64,000 bases of DNA from Planococcus rifietoensis (GCF_001465795.2 NZ_CP013659.2:1382501-1446500), one strand, 5' to 3'. Shown: positions 1 to 8,504, counted from the first letter of the stretch. Numbers and translations: made by a program. Notes: generated from the letters alone by a model not told the origin.

Positions 1-2
1 AC

Positions 3-347
3 AGTACTGTGAGATCAAAAGGATATGGCAGCTTGGCACTTGCCCAAATTAATGAGAAGTTCCCAAACAATCGAATTATACTCAATATTGAAGTCGTCGA
101 TGAGACCGCAGACAATTACGAGCAGCGGATTACAAGAAGAAAGTTCTACACCCGAAACGGTTATGAAGGTTCATCATTCCAATATAGAGACCGCTGGGGT
201 TTATATGAAATTATGATCCGTGGAGACAAGATGAATACGGAAGAATTTTATGCTTTATTGAAAAAATTTGCGGGATCGTTGCTGTTCTCGATCTTCAAAC
301 CACATATTACGGCATCTGTAAAAAATCCGAATTCTTCCTTTAAATAA
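3..347 (+). CDS. GNAT-family acetyltransferase, 3' part only
   Basis: The frame is open to the left edge of the window, so only the C-terminal part of the gene is present. The first visible residues contain RSKGYG, which fits the R/Q-x-x-G-x-G/A acetyl-CoA pyrophosphate loop of GNAT N-acetyltransferases. After it come a beta strand (RIILNIEV) and a helix-strand pair with the FYTRNGYE motif that normally follows motif A. The last 35 residues are a hydrophobic and basic tail not typical of the core fold. Substrate cannot be told. There is no ribosome binding site at the first in-frame GTG (position 9), which supports truncation by the window rather than a short gene. Confidence 0.75.
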   Translation, partial: STVRSKGYGSLALAQINEKFPNNRIILNIEVVDETADNYEQRITRRKFYTRNGYEGSSFQYRDRWGLYEIMIRGDKMNTEEFYALLKKFAGSLLFSIFKPHITASVKNPNSSFK

Positions 348-370
348 CACAGTTTATGAATAACTTGAAA

Positions 371-418
371 TGTGGAGAGGTGAAGCCGATAAATCACATC
401 TACTCTACATTTGTTTTT
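371..418 (+). terminator. Weak terminator-like hairpin after the GNAT gene
   Basis: TGTGGAG (371-377) can pair with CTCTACA (403-409) using one G-U pair, with further inner pairing GGTG/CAC. A T-rich stretch (TTTGTTTTTATTT) follows. The stem is imperfect, so this is tentative. Confidence 0.35.
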
Positions 419-718
419 ATTTGCAAAATTGCATTGAGACTACTTAAAATGAAAACCCTTAATTAAGTTATTAAAAGAAGCCCCACATTAAGGAAACAGA
501 TCTTGAAAGTTTTCAAAACGCACCGTATCTTATACAGATTAAACGACTGAGATTTTGATTGTTGAAACGGTCTTTTTAACATAAAATTCTTTTATTTCCT
601 TTTTATCATGCGAAAAAGTCAAATTGTTTTCTATTACCCTAAAATTATGATAACGTTATTTACAAATGTGTTTCATATGTTTCATTATGATATAAAAGTC
701 TTAACCATTTTAGATGTT

Positions 719-740
719 AAATTTCGGGAAACCGAAATTT
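719..740. repeat. Perfect 9-bp inverted repeat with GAAA loop, possible operator or leader hairpin
   Basis: AAATTTCGG (719-727), GAAA (728-731) and CCGAAATTT (732-740) form a perfect hairpin 44 bases upstream of the start of the PQQ dehydrogenase gene. No T-run follows, so it is not a classical terminator. The position suits an operator or a 5' UTR stem-loop capped by a GNRA tetraloop. Confidence 0.5.
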
Positions 741-784
741 GATATATATTCAGTCGAATATTCTAGAAATGGGGAGGAAAAACT

Positions 785-2110
785 ATGACAAAATTATCAT
801 GGTCAAGATTAATGTCCCTCACAGTGCTAAGTTCTGTATTGGCTTTAGCAGCATGCGGCAATGACGATTCTTCAAACGAAGAGTCAACAACAGATGACTC
901 AGATGCTGCAACAGAGGAGAGTACAGATGAGGGCACTACAACAGAAGAAGATGCAGATGAGGGCTCTAATGAAAGCGCAGAAACTGAACCCAAAGTCACT
1001 GAGTTTGAACCAGCATTTCCAGAACAAACTAGAGCACCTGCAGTAGAAACTGAAACAGAACTTAATGAGGAAGTTGTGGTTGAGGGTCTTGGCGTATCTT
1101 GGGGGATGGTAGAGTTTGAACCAAACCGCTTGCTTGTGACGCAAAGAGATGAAGCAGAACTTCTTATTGTAAACCTTGAAGATGGTTCTGTTTCAGATCC
1201 AATCGAAGGTACACCTGAAGTGAATAACTCAGGCCAAGGCGGGTTGCTTGATATAACCGTTGCACCTGATTTTGACGACTCAAGATTAGTATTTATGACG
1301 TTTTCACAAGACTTTGAAGACGGTACTGTCACTGCTGTTGGTAAAGGTGTTTTATCAGAAGATGAATCTTCGCTTGAAGATTTTGAAGTCATCTTCCAAG
1401 CGACTCCGGCATATGATGGCGACCTACACTATGGCGGTCGTATTATCTTTGATGAGGCTGGCAACCTATTCCTAACTACTGGAGAGCGTTCAGACGAGCC
1501 AATTCGTGAGCGTGCACAAGACTTGGATGCTTACTTAGGTAAAGTCATTCACATTACACAGGACGGGGAACCAGTAGATTCAAATCCTTTTGTCGAAGAT
1601 GAAGACGCACTGGACGGGATTTACAGCTACGGTCACCGTAATATTCAAGGTATCGACTACAATCCTGAAACAGGAGACTTATGGATCGTGGAATTCGGTC
1701 CACAAGCTGGGGATGAACTGAATATCATCGAACCAGCGAATAACTATGGATGGCCTATTGTTTCTTATGGTATCGAGTATACTGGTGAGTTAATCAATGA
1801 TGGTATCTCAGAACACGAGGCGCAAGGCTTTGTTGAACCAAGATATTATTGGGATCCAACAAGTGCGCCAAGTGGTATGTCATTCTATGATAATGACGCA
1901 ATTCCTGAATGGGAAAACAATTTGTTCATCGGTGGTTTAGCGCCGAACTATATTGTACGTGTCGTTATTGAAGATGACATCGTTGTTGGAGAAGAACGTC
2001 TATTGACTGATGAAGCGCAGCGTTTCCGTGATATTCTTGTCACTGAAGATGGCGCGCTTATTGCAAGCACTGATGGCGGTCTGATTTACCAAATTACTGC
2101 GGCAGAATAA
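785..2110 (+). CDS. PQQ-dependent aldose sugar dehydrogenase-like lipoprotein
   Basis: This 441-residue protein is a predicted lipoprotein: a basic and hydrophobic signal peptide ends in the lipobox LAAC with Cys24. A strongly acidic, Glu/Asp/Ser/Thr-rich linker (about 25-80) leads into a beta-propeller of the glucose/sorbosone dehydrogenase family, as in YliI/Asd. Family-typical motifs are present: HYGGRIIF, LTTGERS, GHRNIQG, EFGPQAGDELN and NYGWP. Such enzymes use PQQ to oxidise aldoses on the outer face of the membrane. Whether this organism makes PQQ cannot be seen here. The ATG has GGGGAGGAAAA upstream at good spacing. The acidic linker suggests an extracellular protein tolerant of salt. 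The gene appears monocistronic, with a terminator at 2173. Confidence 0.85.
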   Translation: MTKLSWSRLMSLTVLSSVLALAACGNDDSSNEESTTDDSDAATEESTDEGTTTEEDADEGSNESAETEPKVTEFEPAFPEQTRAPAVETETELNEEVVVEGLGVSWGMVEFEPNRLLVTQRDEAELLIVNLEDGSVSDPIEGTPEVNNSGQGGLLDITVAPDFDDSRLVFMTFSQDFEDGTVTAVGKGVLSEDESSLEDFEVIFQATPAYDGDLHYGGRIIFDEAGNLFLTTGERSDEPIRERAQDLDAYLGKVIHITQDGEPVDSNPFVEDEDALDGIYSYGHRNIQGIDYNPETGDLWIVEFGPQAGDELNIIEPANNYGWPIVSYGIEYTGELINDGISEHEAQGFVEPRYYWDPTSAPSGMSFYDNDAIPEWENNLFIGGLAPNYIVRVVIEDDIVVGEERLLTDEAQRFRDILVTEDGALIASTDGGLIYQITAAE

Positions 2111-2172
2111 TTTATGATTCTTAAAGAGCAGCTAGTCTTAGCTTAAACCTATGACGGTCAATAATAGTAGAG

Positions 2173-2212
2173 AAGCAGGCATTTATGGGAATCCATGAAT
2201 GCCTGCTTTTTT
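2173..2212 (+). terminator. Rho-independent terminator of the PQQ dehydrogenase gene
   Basis: A 16-bp stem (2173-2188 with 2193-2208, one G-U pair) with loop GAAT is followed by a T6 run. Confidence 0.9.
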
Positions 2213-2403
2213 GTGCCTGAAAATATAAAAGATGTATGATCGAAATAAAGATAAATGGATTGTCACCATCAGCATCTCCTATTTCACTTTATGGTATAAT
2301 TACCCAAATTAACAAGCGTTTATCGATTGCTTAAATTACCATACGTTTCTCTAATAAGGTTATTTATGCTTCGTATTCAGTTTTATGAAGAGGAGGTTTC
2401 TTT

Positions 2404-2688
2404 ATGAAATTAACCATCGTACTTCTGCGTTTTGTGTACCTTCCTATAGCTGGACTTTTTATACTTCCCGTATCTTATTGGTTTGCAGCTGGCTTCATCT
2501 CTGAATATGGGCCGGAAGCACCTGAAATTCTCTTTCCACTCTGGCTAATCCCCGCTGCTGTGTTCTTGCTCGGCGTCGTCATACAATGTTGGAGAAAGTA
2601 TTTTTGGTTAGGAATAGGGATTACTGTGTTTTCGTTCGTTTTATTCTTTACGGATATTATTCCTTATAGAGCAATTGATTTGTTTTGA
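2404..2688 (+). CDS. Small three-helix membrane protein, function unknown
   Basis: The 94-residue product has three predicted membrane helices at about residues 4-28, 43-62 and 67-88, with a short WRKYF basic link between the last two. An AGAGGAGG ribosome binding site sits ahead of the ATG, which supports expression. I do not recognise the family and see no catalytic or binding motif. The gene stands alone, with no obvious operon partner. A weak terminator lies about 110 bases downstream. Confidence 0.6.
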   Translation: MKLTIVLLRFVYLPIAGLFILPVSYWFAAGFISEYGPEAPEILFPLWLIPAAVFLLGVVIQCWRKYFWLGIGITVFSFVLFFTDIIPYRAIDLF

Positions 2689-2797
2689 TTAGATGTTAGG
2701 AAGACGATCCTAGAGAAAGCATTGGAAGCTCCAGTCGGATTTAGTTTCTCTAGCATTATTCGTTAGTCGACCAGATACATATTGAAAAGGCCGAAAC

Positions 2798-2825
2798 AAA
2801 CTGGCTGTCTTCGGTACCAGTTTTT
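2798..2825 (+). terminator. Weak terminator downstream of the small membrane protein gene
   Basis: AAACTGG (2798-2804) pairs with CCAGTTT (2817-2823), and T5 starts at 2821. The loop is 12 bases. Confidence 0.45.
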
Positions 2826-2949
2826 GAAGAGCAACTTTTTTGTTTACTCATTAATAAAATCAGCCAAATGGATGAAAGTTTTGCACCCAAGTTTCCCGTA
2901 TCATTTTAAGTGAGATGAAAACTAAAATTTTTGCAGAGTGCATTCAGCT

Positions 2950-3486
2950 TTATGGCCGTTGCTCCCAAGGGCTTACCGTGCCGATCACTTGATAGCTTTT
3001 ATTGCCTCGCAGTGCGTTTATGACGCCCGTTGAGATTTCGTCATGAGTCAACCAGCGGGACACGCCCTTTTCGATTTCGAACCCGAGCTGCACTTGATAA
3101 TAGCTTATGTGGGAGGGAATATTGTGGTTAGCAACGGGATTTAATCTTGAACTGCTTCCAATCACATGGACTAGTTTACAAGGAGTGGAAATGGGGATGA
3201 GTCTGGTTAAGCAGGGAATGACTTCATCTCCTGACGCGTGAACCCAGGCAACGATCAATCGGAATGGACCATATAGGTGCTGAAGGTCAACAATTTTGGC
3301 AGCAAATTCTTTTGTATTTGTGTAATCGACGAAGACGGGTGTTAATTGACCTAAATTTTGATCCAGGAGATGCTGCATTTTCTGCTCGCTGCGCCCAATT
3401 ACAGAAACTTGATAGCCATTTCTCGATAACCATAGCGTGGCTTTGGCGAGCATTCCGGTGCCACCGATGACAAGTGCATGTTGCAA
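2950..3486 (-). CDS. Short-chain dehydrogenase-like NAD(P)-binding protein
   Basis: The N-terminus has a Rossmann fold with nucleotide-binding motif GGTGML, followed by VIGRSEQK at the end of the second strand. The protein is only about 178 residues, shorter than classical SDR enzymes (about 250). The usual Y-x-x-x-K catalytic pair is not evident, although SYYQVQLGFE is near the expected place. It may bind a dinucleotide without being a normal oxidoreductase. The start is taken as TTG at 3486 because AAGGAG overlaps the upstream GTG (3495) and lies 7 bases before the TTG. The gene is divergent from the AraC-type regulator, which may control it. Confidence 0.65.
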   Translation of the reverse strand: MQHALVIGGTGMLAKATLWLSRNGYQVSVIGRSEQKMQHLLDQNLGQLTPVFVDYTNTKEFAAKIVDLQHLYGPFRLIVAWVHASGDEVIPCLTRLIPISTPCKLVHVIGSSSRLNPVANHNIPSHISYYQVQLGFEIEKGVSRWLTHDEISTGVINALRGNKSYQVIGTVSPWEQRP

Positions 3487-3541
3487 ACGAATCACTCCTT
3501 ATTTGAATTGAATACTTGAAACGATAGAAAGGATGGAATGG

Positions 3542-4363
3542 ATGGCTATCATTATGGAAGCTTCCGATTGTTTATTGTTATCAACTGACCAAAAAAAGTC
3601 AGAAAGCCTGTGGCGCGACGATCCGTGTTTTAAGTTCATGTTTTCGTTGAAAGGCTCGATGCATTATCAAAGCAACCGCAACGATTTAACTATAGCGGAC
3701 CAAGAATTTATCGTGTTTAATCCGCATGATGGACACCGGCAGCTTGCAGTAGACGATCACAAGTTTTTGGTTGAACTGGATGCCGCGTTTCTCAAGGAAG
3801 CGGTAACGGCCATTACCGGAAACGACAGGGAACTGTATTTTGCGCAAACTCCTCAGAAAAACCCCCTCATTGAACAATGGGTTCATTTTGTGCAGCAATA
3901 CGTGTTGATGGAAAAGGAGAGCGGAAATGGTTCTTCTAAAATTTTCTTGGAGCACAGCTTTTCCCAATTGAGTTTATTGCTCGCAAAAACCGCAATTGGA
4001 ACGCATACACCCGCTATGGTCACTGATCCTTTCCGCACGGTCCAGCCTGCGCTCTTTCAAGTGATGGTAGCGTTAAAAGATGATTATCAGCATGCGTGGA
4101 CATTGGATGAGATGGCGGCGATTTTGGACATCAGCAAGTTCCAATTGGCGCATCTATTTAAAGAAAAAATCGGCGTTTCCCCGTATTCCTGGCTGCAGCT
4201 GTACCGCCTCGTGAGGGCCCAAAAACTATTGATGCAAACTAACCGGACCATCACAGATATCGCCTATGATTGCGGATTTTCCTCTATCGGATCGTTTAAT
4301 CAATTATTCAAGCGCCTTTACGGCTTTTCGCCGCGTATTTTCCGTCAAGAGAGCTCGAAATAA
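3542..4363 (+). CDS. AraC-family transcriptional regulator
   Basis: The protein has an N-terminal cupin-like sensing domain (about residues 1-150) and a C-terminal double helix-turn-helix. The first HTH covers WTLDEMAAILDISKFQLAHL and the second is near ITDIAYDCGFSS, with the classic AraC ending FNQLFKRLYGFSPRIFR. The upstream ATG at 3533 overlaps AAAGGA, so the ATG at 3542 (8-base spacing) is preferred. It is divergent from the SDR-like gene. Its last 60 bases overlap the 3' end of the convergent MFS transporter gene. Regulation of one or both neighbours is an inference from position. The ligand is unknown. Confidence 0.85.
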   Translation: MAIIMEASDCLLLSTDQKKSESLWRDDPCFKFMFSLKGSMHYQSNRNDLTIADQEFIVFNPHDGHRQLAVDDHKFLVELDAAFLKEAVTAITGNDRELYFAQTPQKNPLIEQWVHFVQQYVLMEKESGNGSSKIFLEHSFSQLSLLLAKTAIGTHTPAMVTDPFRTVQPALFQVMVALKDDYQHAWTLDEMAAILDISKFQLAHLFKEKIGVSPYSWLQLYRLVRAQKLLMQTNRTITDIAYDCGFSSIGSFNQLFKRLYGFSPRIFRQESSK

Positions 4364-5548
4364 GTAAAATATGGCTGTAATAACCATCAAGCTCCCGCAC
4401 CATATAAACAGTTTCTGAATGCCGATGACTGAAGCAAGTGCCCCAAAGATCGCTAGCGACAAAATATTGGATCCATACAAAAGAACCGCATTAAAGCTGA
4501 AAGCACGGCCGAGCATATCTGCGGGCACAAGGGTTTGAATCAAATAAACTCTGGCTAGGCTGGATAACGGCAATCCGGCCGCTGCAATAAATACCCCAGC
4601 AATATAAAGTGGCGGGTAGCTCGCGAATCCAAGTACCACGAGGCCAAGTCCCCAAACAATCGAGCCCCATAAATAAAGCGAGAAGGTCAGGGTTTTCCAG
4701 AAAAACGGAATGGCAATATTCGTCAAAATTACCCCGAACCCGTACCAGCCCAACAACAGGCTATAAATTTCTTGGCCGCTTCCTGGAAAACGATCAAGGA
4801 GCAGCAATAATAAGCCAACTTGCCAAACCCAGGTATTGAAAAAGACCATCCAAAATGTCGCGAAGAATAGATGTGTTACGGTCCCTTCGCGTTTTGCCCA
4901 CCAGAAGAAAACTCCAATTGAATAGAAGAGCCCATCTCTTTTTGTCTCATTCATATTCTCTTGATCTATTGGCACCACCCAGTGAATTTTCAAGATAAGA
5001 AGAGCGCTCGCTAGATAAGTCATGGCATCTATCGTATAAAAATGGATAGCATGTCCGGCGTTCAACAAGCCAATTGCAAAAAGCGGCGTGACAACTTGAA
5101 CGCCTCTTGTCACCGTATCGAGGAGACTATTGACTGTCGTTTGTTGCTCGATAGGCGTAATCAGCGGCAACACGGCACGGTAAGCGGGATTATAAAAACA
5201 ACCCAGAGTTTGAACTGTAAAAGCAGCCGCAAGCAAATGCCAGAAAGCCAATATGTCCAATTGAAATAATACGACTAGTGACAGAATAAGAGGAATCCGT
5301 AGAAGATCAATCGCTACGAGCATCCGTTTTTTATTCACACGGTCCGCGCATGCTCCGCCAATCAAGCCGAAGAGCAAGTACGGCATTGCTTGCGAAATAG
5401 CGATTATTGTCGTTAAAGCAGCGGACTCTGTCAGTTCGTAAGAAATAAAAAGAAAGGCAAGCCCAGCTAACACATTGCCGAGTTGCGATATCCCTGCTCC
5501 AGCTAAGTAATACAAAATGTTTTTGTTTTTCAGTACATGTCGATACAT
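4304..5548 (-). CDS. MFS transporter (EntS/MFS_3-like exporter)
   Basis: About 414 residues with around 12 membrane helices. The cytoplasmic motif GGACADRVNKKRML fits MFS motif A (G-x-x-x-D-R-x-x-R/K-R). The overall layout resembles the enterobactin exporter/macrolide efflux branch of the MFS. Substrate is unknown. The start is ATG 5548 with GGGAGGTGG at 5553-5561. An in-frame GTG at 5557 lies within that ribosome binding site and is rejected. The gene is convergent with the AraC-type gene and overlaps it by 60 bp, so each transcript is antisense to the other's 3' end. Confidence 0.85.
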   Translation of the reverse strand: MYRHVLKNKNILYYLAGAGISQLGNVLAGLAFLFISYELTESAALTTIIAISQAMPYLLFGLIGGACADRVNKKRMLVAIDLLRIPLILSLVVLFQLDILAFWHLLAAAFTVQTLGCFYNPAYRAVLPLITPIEQQTTVNSLLDTVTRGVQVVTPLFAIGLLNAGHAIHFYTIDAMTYLASALLILKIHWVVPIDQENMNETKRDGLFYSIGVFFWWAKREGTVTHLFFATFWMVFFNTWVWQVGLLLLLLDRFPGSGQEIYSLLLGWYGFGVILTNIAIPFFWKTLTFSLYLWGSIVWGLGLVVLGFASYPPLYIAGVFIAAAGLPLSSLARVYLIQTLVPADMLGRAFSFNAVLLYGSNILSLAIFGALASVIGIQKLFIWCGSLMVITAIFYLFRALLTENTRRKAVKALE

Positions 5549-5642
5549 AACAACCACCTCCCGTTCAGGTTACGCTGAATTTCAAGGGGGCTCTATACGA
5601 ATCTTGCTGCTTGATACCGCAAGAATTCGCTAGTTTAAAGAT

Positions 5643-5675
5643 AAGAGCGCTGCAGATTCGCAGCGCTCTTGTTTT
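5643..5675 (+). terminator. Orphan terminator-like hairpin between divergent genes
   Basis: AAGAGCGCTGC (5643-5653) pairs perfectly with GCAGCGCTCTT (5660-5670) around AGATTC, and GTTTTG follows. It lies between two divergently transcribed genes, where no plus-strand gene precedes it. Confidence 0.55.
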
Positions 5676-5819
5676 GATTAAATCGCCATAATGAAATCGT
5701 TATTGCGAATTTTTAAAGCTATAGTTTAATTAGGATTACCAAGTTTTACAAAAAATAAAAAATAATCGAAACGTTTTAAAGCGCTGGCATCTCTAATATA
5801 CAAAGGGAGGATGAGGCAA

Positions 5820-6368
5820 ATGCAGCACGATGAAGAAATAATTTCTGCGGCGATTCAAGGAGACCGAATCGCCCTTCAGAATTTATTGAAATCCGAAAAA
5901 GAAAAATTATACAGAATGGCCTATACATATGTGAAAAATGAAGACGATGCTCTCGAGGTTTTTCAACAAACTGTACTTCAGGCTATCGAATCAGTGCATC
6001 AATTGAAAGAACCGCAGTATTTCTCAACTTGGCTGGTCCGCATTTGCATAAATAAAGCACTGGCGTTTTTGAAGAACAATAAAAAGTTAATCTACATGGA
6101 TGAAGTGGAGGAGCGGAATTTAGATAATGGTGCCAGCGCCGATGTGGCCGAACAAATGGATGTGTCGAACGCATTGGATTCATTGCCTGAAAAATTCAAG
6201 ACAGCGTTGATGTTGAGATATTATCAAGACTTTACAGTCAAGCAGATCGCCACCGTAATGGAATGTCCAGAAGGCACAGTGAAAACAATTCTTCACCGTG
6301 GATTGGGGATGTTGAAAAAAGATTTGAAAGGGGTGTATGCAGATGAACGACAAAGAGATTTCAATTAA
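5820..6368 (+). CDS. ECF-type RNA polymerase sigma factor
   Basis: A 182-residue sigma-70 family factor with two regions. Region 2 (about residues 24-95) includes AYTYVKNEDDALEVFQQTVL and FSTWLVRICINKAL. Region 4 (about 120-175) includes LPEKFKTALMLRYYQDF, an HTH around VKQIATVMECPEGTVKTILH and a basic end. It would redirect core polymerase to a small regulon. ATG 5820 is chosen since GGGAGG ends directly at the upstream ATG (5811) and is correctly spaced to 5820. The 3' end overlaps the anti-sigma gene by 26 bases, implying translational coupling. Autoregulation is typical of the family, but I could not find a confident ECF promoter. Confidence 0.9.
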   Translation: MQHDEEIISAAIQGDRIALQNLLKSEKEKLYRMAYTYVKNEDDALEVFQQTVLQAIESVHQLKEPQYFSTWLVRICINKALAFLKNNKKLIYMDEVEERNLDNGASADVAEQMDVSNALDSLPEKFKTALMLRYYQDFTVKQIATVMECPEGTVKTILHRGLGMLKKDLKGVYADERQRDFN

Positions 6369-7443
6369 AAATGCTATGCAAAATATCAAAGTGCCAGAAG
6401 ACCGCTTGGAGTCAATCATTGATGATGCCTTTTATGAAACGTCCAAGCCTAAAAAGAACAAACGGTGGAAGTGGCTGATGCCAGCCATCGCTGCGGCGAT
6501 TCTATTTATCGGCTTGTTTACGGCCACTCTTTCTGCATCTCCAGTTCTTGCAAATTATATGGCACAGGTACCCGTCATTGGAAATGTCTTTTCCATTTTC
6601 GCCGAAGAAGAGGAGGGACTTATCCAATACGAGCGCTTTAGTGATGACGTGAAATTAACCCAATCCAGCAATGGCGTAACCATTTCTATAGACAAAGCTG
6701 TATATGATGGAACGAATGTCACCTTCACTTATACGGTAACTTCAACTAAAGAATTGGATGACTCTGCTCACCTAACTGGTTTTCCGCAATTGCTCGAAGG
6801 AGAAGGTCCTACAGGCTCCATGGATTGGAAATTGGCAGAAGGTTCATTGATTGGGATCAATACCATTCCGCATCTTGATGAAGAAGCGGCTCAAGTCAAC
6901 GTGGTTTGGGAACCAGAGAGCCTATTTACGGATGCGGGAGAGATAGAAGGCGATTGGAAATTCGAGTTCGCGGTCGATCAGTTAAAAACAGATCCAATTA
7001 TCTTAGACGAAATCAATTCAGAAGGCGGCGTCACGGTTCACTTTACTGAAGTGACGTTTACGGACGTTGCTGTGAATGTCGCCTACCAACAATTGGTGGA
7101 CCCGGCTTTACTGGAAGTATGGGAAGCTGTGGAAGTCGAGCTGATTGCTGCGGATGACTTGGGGAATGTCTACCTGGTTCCTTATAATGGAGGGACCACT
7201 TATGGCGACGCAAGGACTCGGGAAGATTTTTTCTGGACAGCCACAATGAGAGGGCTGGATCCTATGGCCACCTCATTGACCTTTTATCCCTTTGGCCACA
7301 TCAGCAGAATGGAGGAAGGCAAAGAGCCGGAATCGATTCGAATAGAATTTGATGCACTTGAAATCAATATGCTGGAAGGGACCTATCAAATTATTGAAGA
7401 TCCCGAGTTCCCGGTTTATGATGAAGAGGAAGAAGAGAAGTGA
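6343..7443 (+). CDS. DUF4179-type membrane anti-sigma factor
   Basis: Layout: a cytoplasmic segment of about 45 residues that should hold the sigma factor, one membrane helix at about 47-66 (LMPAIAAAILFIGLF), then an extracellular DUF4179-like region starting with YMAQVPVIGNVFSIF and a long beta-rich domain, ending in a run of acidic residues. Such proteins sequester the co-encoded ECF sigma factor until an envelope signal arrives. The ATG at 6343 is preferred over 6337, because AAGGGG is too close to 6337. It is coupled to the upstream sigma gene and ends at a strong shared terminator. The inducing signal cannot be inferred. Confidence 0.85.
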   Translation: MNDKEISIKNAMQNIKVPEDRLESIIDDAFYETSKPKKNKRWKWLMPAIAAAILFIGLFTATLSASPVLANYMAQVPVIGNVFSIFAEEEEGLIQYERFSDDVKLTQSSNGVTISIDKAVYDGTNVTFTYTVTSTKELDDSAHLTGFPQLLEGEGPTGSMDWKLAEGSLIGINTIPHLDEEAAQVNVVWEPESLFTDAGEIEGDWKFEFAVDQLKTDPIILDEINSEGGVTVHFTEVTFTDVAVNVAYQQLVDPALLEVWEAVEVELIAADDLGNVYLVPYNGGTTYGDARTREDFFWTATMRGLDPMATSLTFYPFGHISRMEEGKEPESIRIEFDALEINMLEGTYQIIEDPEFPVYDEEEEEK

Positions 7444-7448
7444 AAATA

Positions 7449-7487
7449 AACAAGCCCGGCGCAGTTTATAACTGTGCCGGGCTTGTT
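7449..7487. terminator. Bidirectional terminator between convergent genes
   Basis: An 18-bp stem (7449-7466 with 7470-7487, one wobble pair) with a 3-base loop and flanking A/T runs serves both the anti-sigma gene and the convergent membrane protein gene. Confidence 0.9.
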
Positions 7488-7494
7488 TTGGTAT

Positions 7495-8205
7495 CTACCA
7501 TTCGAACACAAATTTCAGTGTAATCGTAATCGCAGAGTATATGATGACGGAGATAAGGAAAGTCGGGAAATGCGTATCCTTTTCGCTCGGCAGTTCGTGC
7601 TTGAAAACCGTGTAGATCATTGCGCCGGAAACGAGCGAGAAGACGATCGATTTGAAAAGCGGCGTCAGTTCAGTCGTCAAAGCGACGATCCAGCCGGCGA
7701 CAATTCCGACAGCCAATATATAGCGGCCGTATTTATTGTATTCCACGGGAAACTTCCGCCACATGTCATGAGCGACCGCCATGAAATGCGGACCGATCGC
7801 GACGCAGTAAAACAAAGCTTGAACAGCTGATACTTCAAATGACAGCACAGAGTAGGAAACGAGCGCATTATAGAAAGCATAGAACACGATGACCGACCAG
7901 AAAGTAGAGGTATGGGAAATGTAATTTTGCTGGATGACGATTTGAATGCCGACAAACAAGACGACACCGAGAAGGCCGACGAAATAGATTTCCGACTCCA
8001 TCGTCAACTGCCGGTATGGTTCTTCGATGGCGGCTTGCTGTTTATGAAGAGTAGGGAGCAAGTAAATGAAAATATACGAAACGGCAAGCCCGCCTGAAAA
8101 CGAGAACCATTTCACTTGCTTCAGTTTATCTCGAGGCACCAGGACGCTCGCGAAGAAATGGATCAAGATGAATACAATACCGATCAAAAACGGAATCAAC
8201 AGCAT
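7495..8205 (-). CDS. Polytopic membrane protein, possibly ZIP-like
   Basis: The 236-residue product has about seven or eight hydrophobic segments. The stretch FSGGLAVSYIFIYLLPTLH resembles the first helices of ZIP metal transporters. Histidines are present at intervals (SHTSTF, IGPHFMAVAHD), but the typical HEIPHEFGDF motif of ZIP proteins is missing. I therefore call it only an integral membrane protein with ZIP-like features. AGGAGG precedes the ATG with 8-base spacing. It is a single gene, ending at the bidirectional terminator shared with the anti-sigma gene. Confidence 0.6.
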   Translation of the reverse strand: MLLIPFLIGIVFILIHFFASVLVPRDKLKQVKWFSFSGGLAVSYIFIYLLPTLHKQQAAIEEPYRQLTMESEIYFVGLLGVVLFVGIQIVIQQNYISHTSTFWSVIVFYAFYNALVSYSVLSFEVSAVQALFYCVAIGPHFMAVAHDMWRKFPVEYNKYGRYILAVGIVAGWIVALTTELTPLFKSIVFSLVSGAMIYTVFKHELPSEKDTHFPTFLISVIIYSAITITLKFVFEW

Positions 8206-8400
8206 GACCCAAGCCTCCTGTCAGATGGAATGATCTGGTGAAATGGCGAGCTTTTGTTAAATTAAAGGGTACTATAAATTACGTAAATTGATTTTCTATA
8301 TTGTACTGCTTCGTTTAGAAATAATGAAGCCGCTTTTACATAATTTTAGCAAAAAACTAACCGACTTGGCCTTGGCGATTCGATTTGTGAAACTTTCTGG

Positions 8401-8429
8401 TTGCATTTTTTCTGTAACGGGTTTATATT
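8401..8429 (+). promoter_or_regulatory. SigA-type promoter of the nitroreductase operon
   Basis: TTGCAT (8401-8406), a 17-base spacer and TATATT (8424-8429) lie about 75 bases before the nitroreductase start. Confidence 0.7.
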
Positions 8430-8440
8430 GTGTGAGGCAT

Positions 8441-8470
8441 CAATTAATGAGGGGTCAATTAATAACCCTC
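8441..8470 (+). promoter_or_regulatory. Candidate operator: CAATTAAT direct repeats interleaved with a GAGGG/CCCTC inverted repeat
   Basis: CAATTAAT occurs at 8441-8448 and 8456-8463. GAGGGGT (8449-8455) and AACCCTC (8464-8470) form an inverted repeat. The block starts just after the predicted transcription start, so a bound repressor (for example the downstream MarR protein) could block transcription. This is inference. Confidence 0.45.
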
Positions 8471-8504
8471 AAAACAATTAGGATAGAAAAAGGAGCAATT
8501 TACC

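Larger units (their letters stand above)
348..784. other. AT-rich non-coding stretch before the PQQ dehydrogenase gene
   Basis: No convincing coding frame is seen here. A possible promoter is TTGTTT, 18 bases, TGATAA at about 626-655. A perfect 9-bp inverted repeat (719-740) lies just upstream of the next gene and is listed separately. The rest is AT-rich without recognisable structure. Confidence 0.5.

Noticed and set aside
763..1392. 209-codon minus-strand open frame opposite the PQQ dehydrogenase gene
   Set aside because: It mirrors the acidic Glu/Asp/Ser linker codons of the real gene, has no ribosome binding site and is Ser-rich low complexity.
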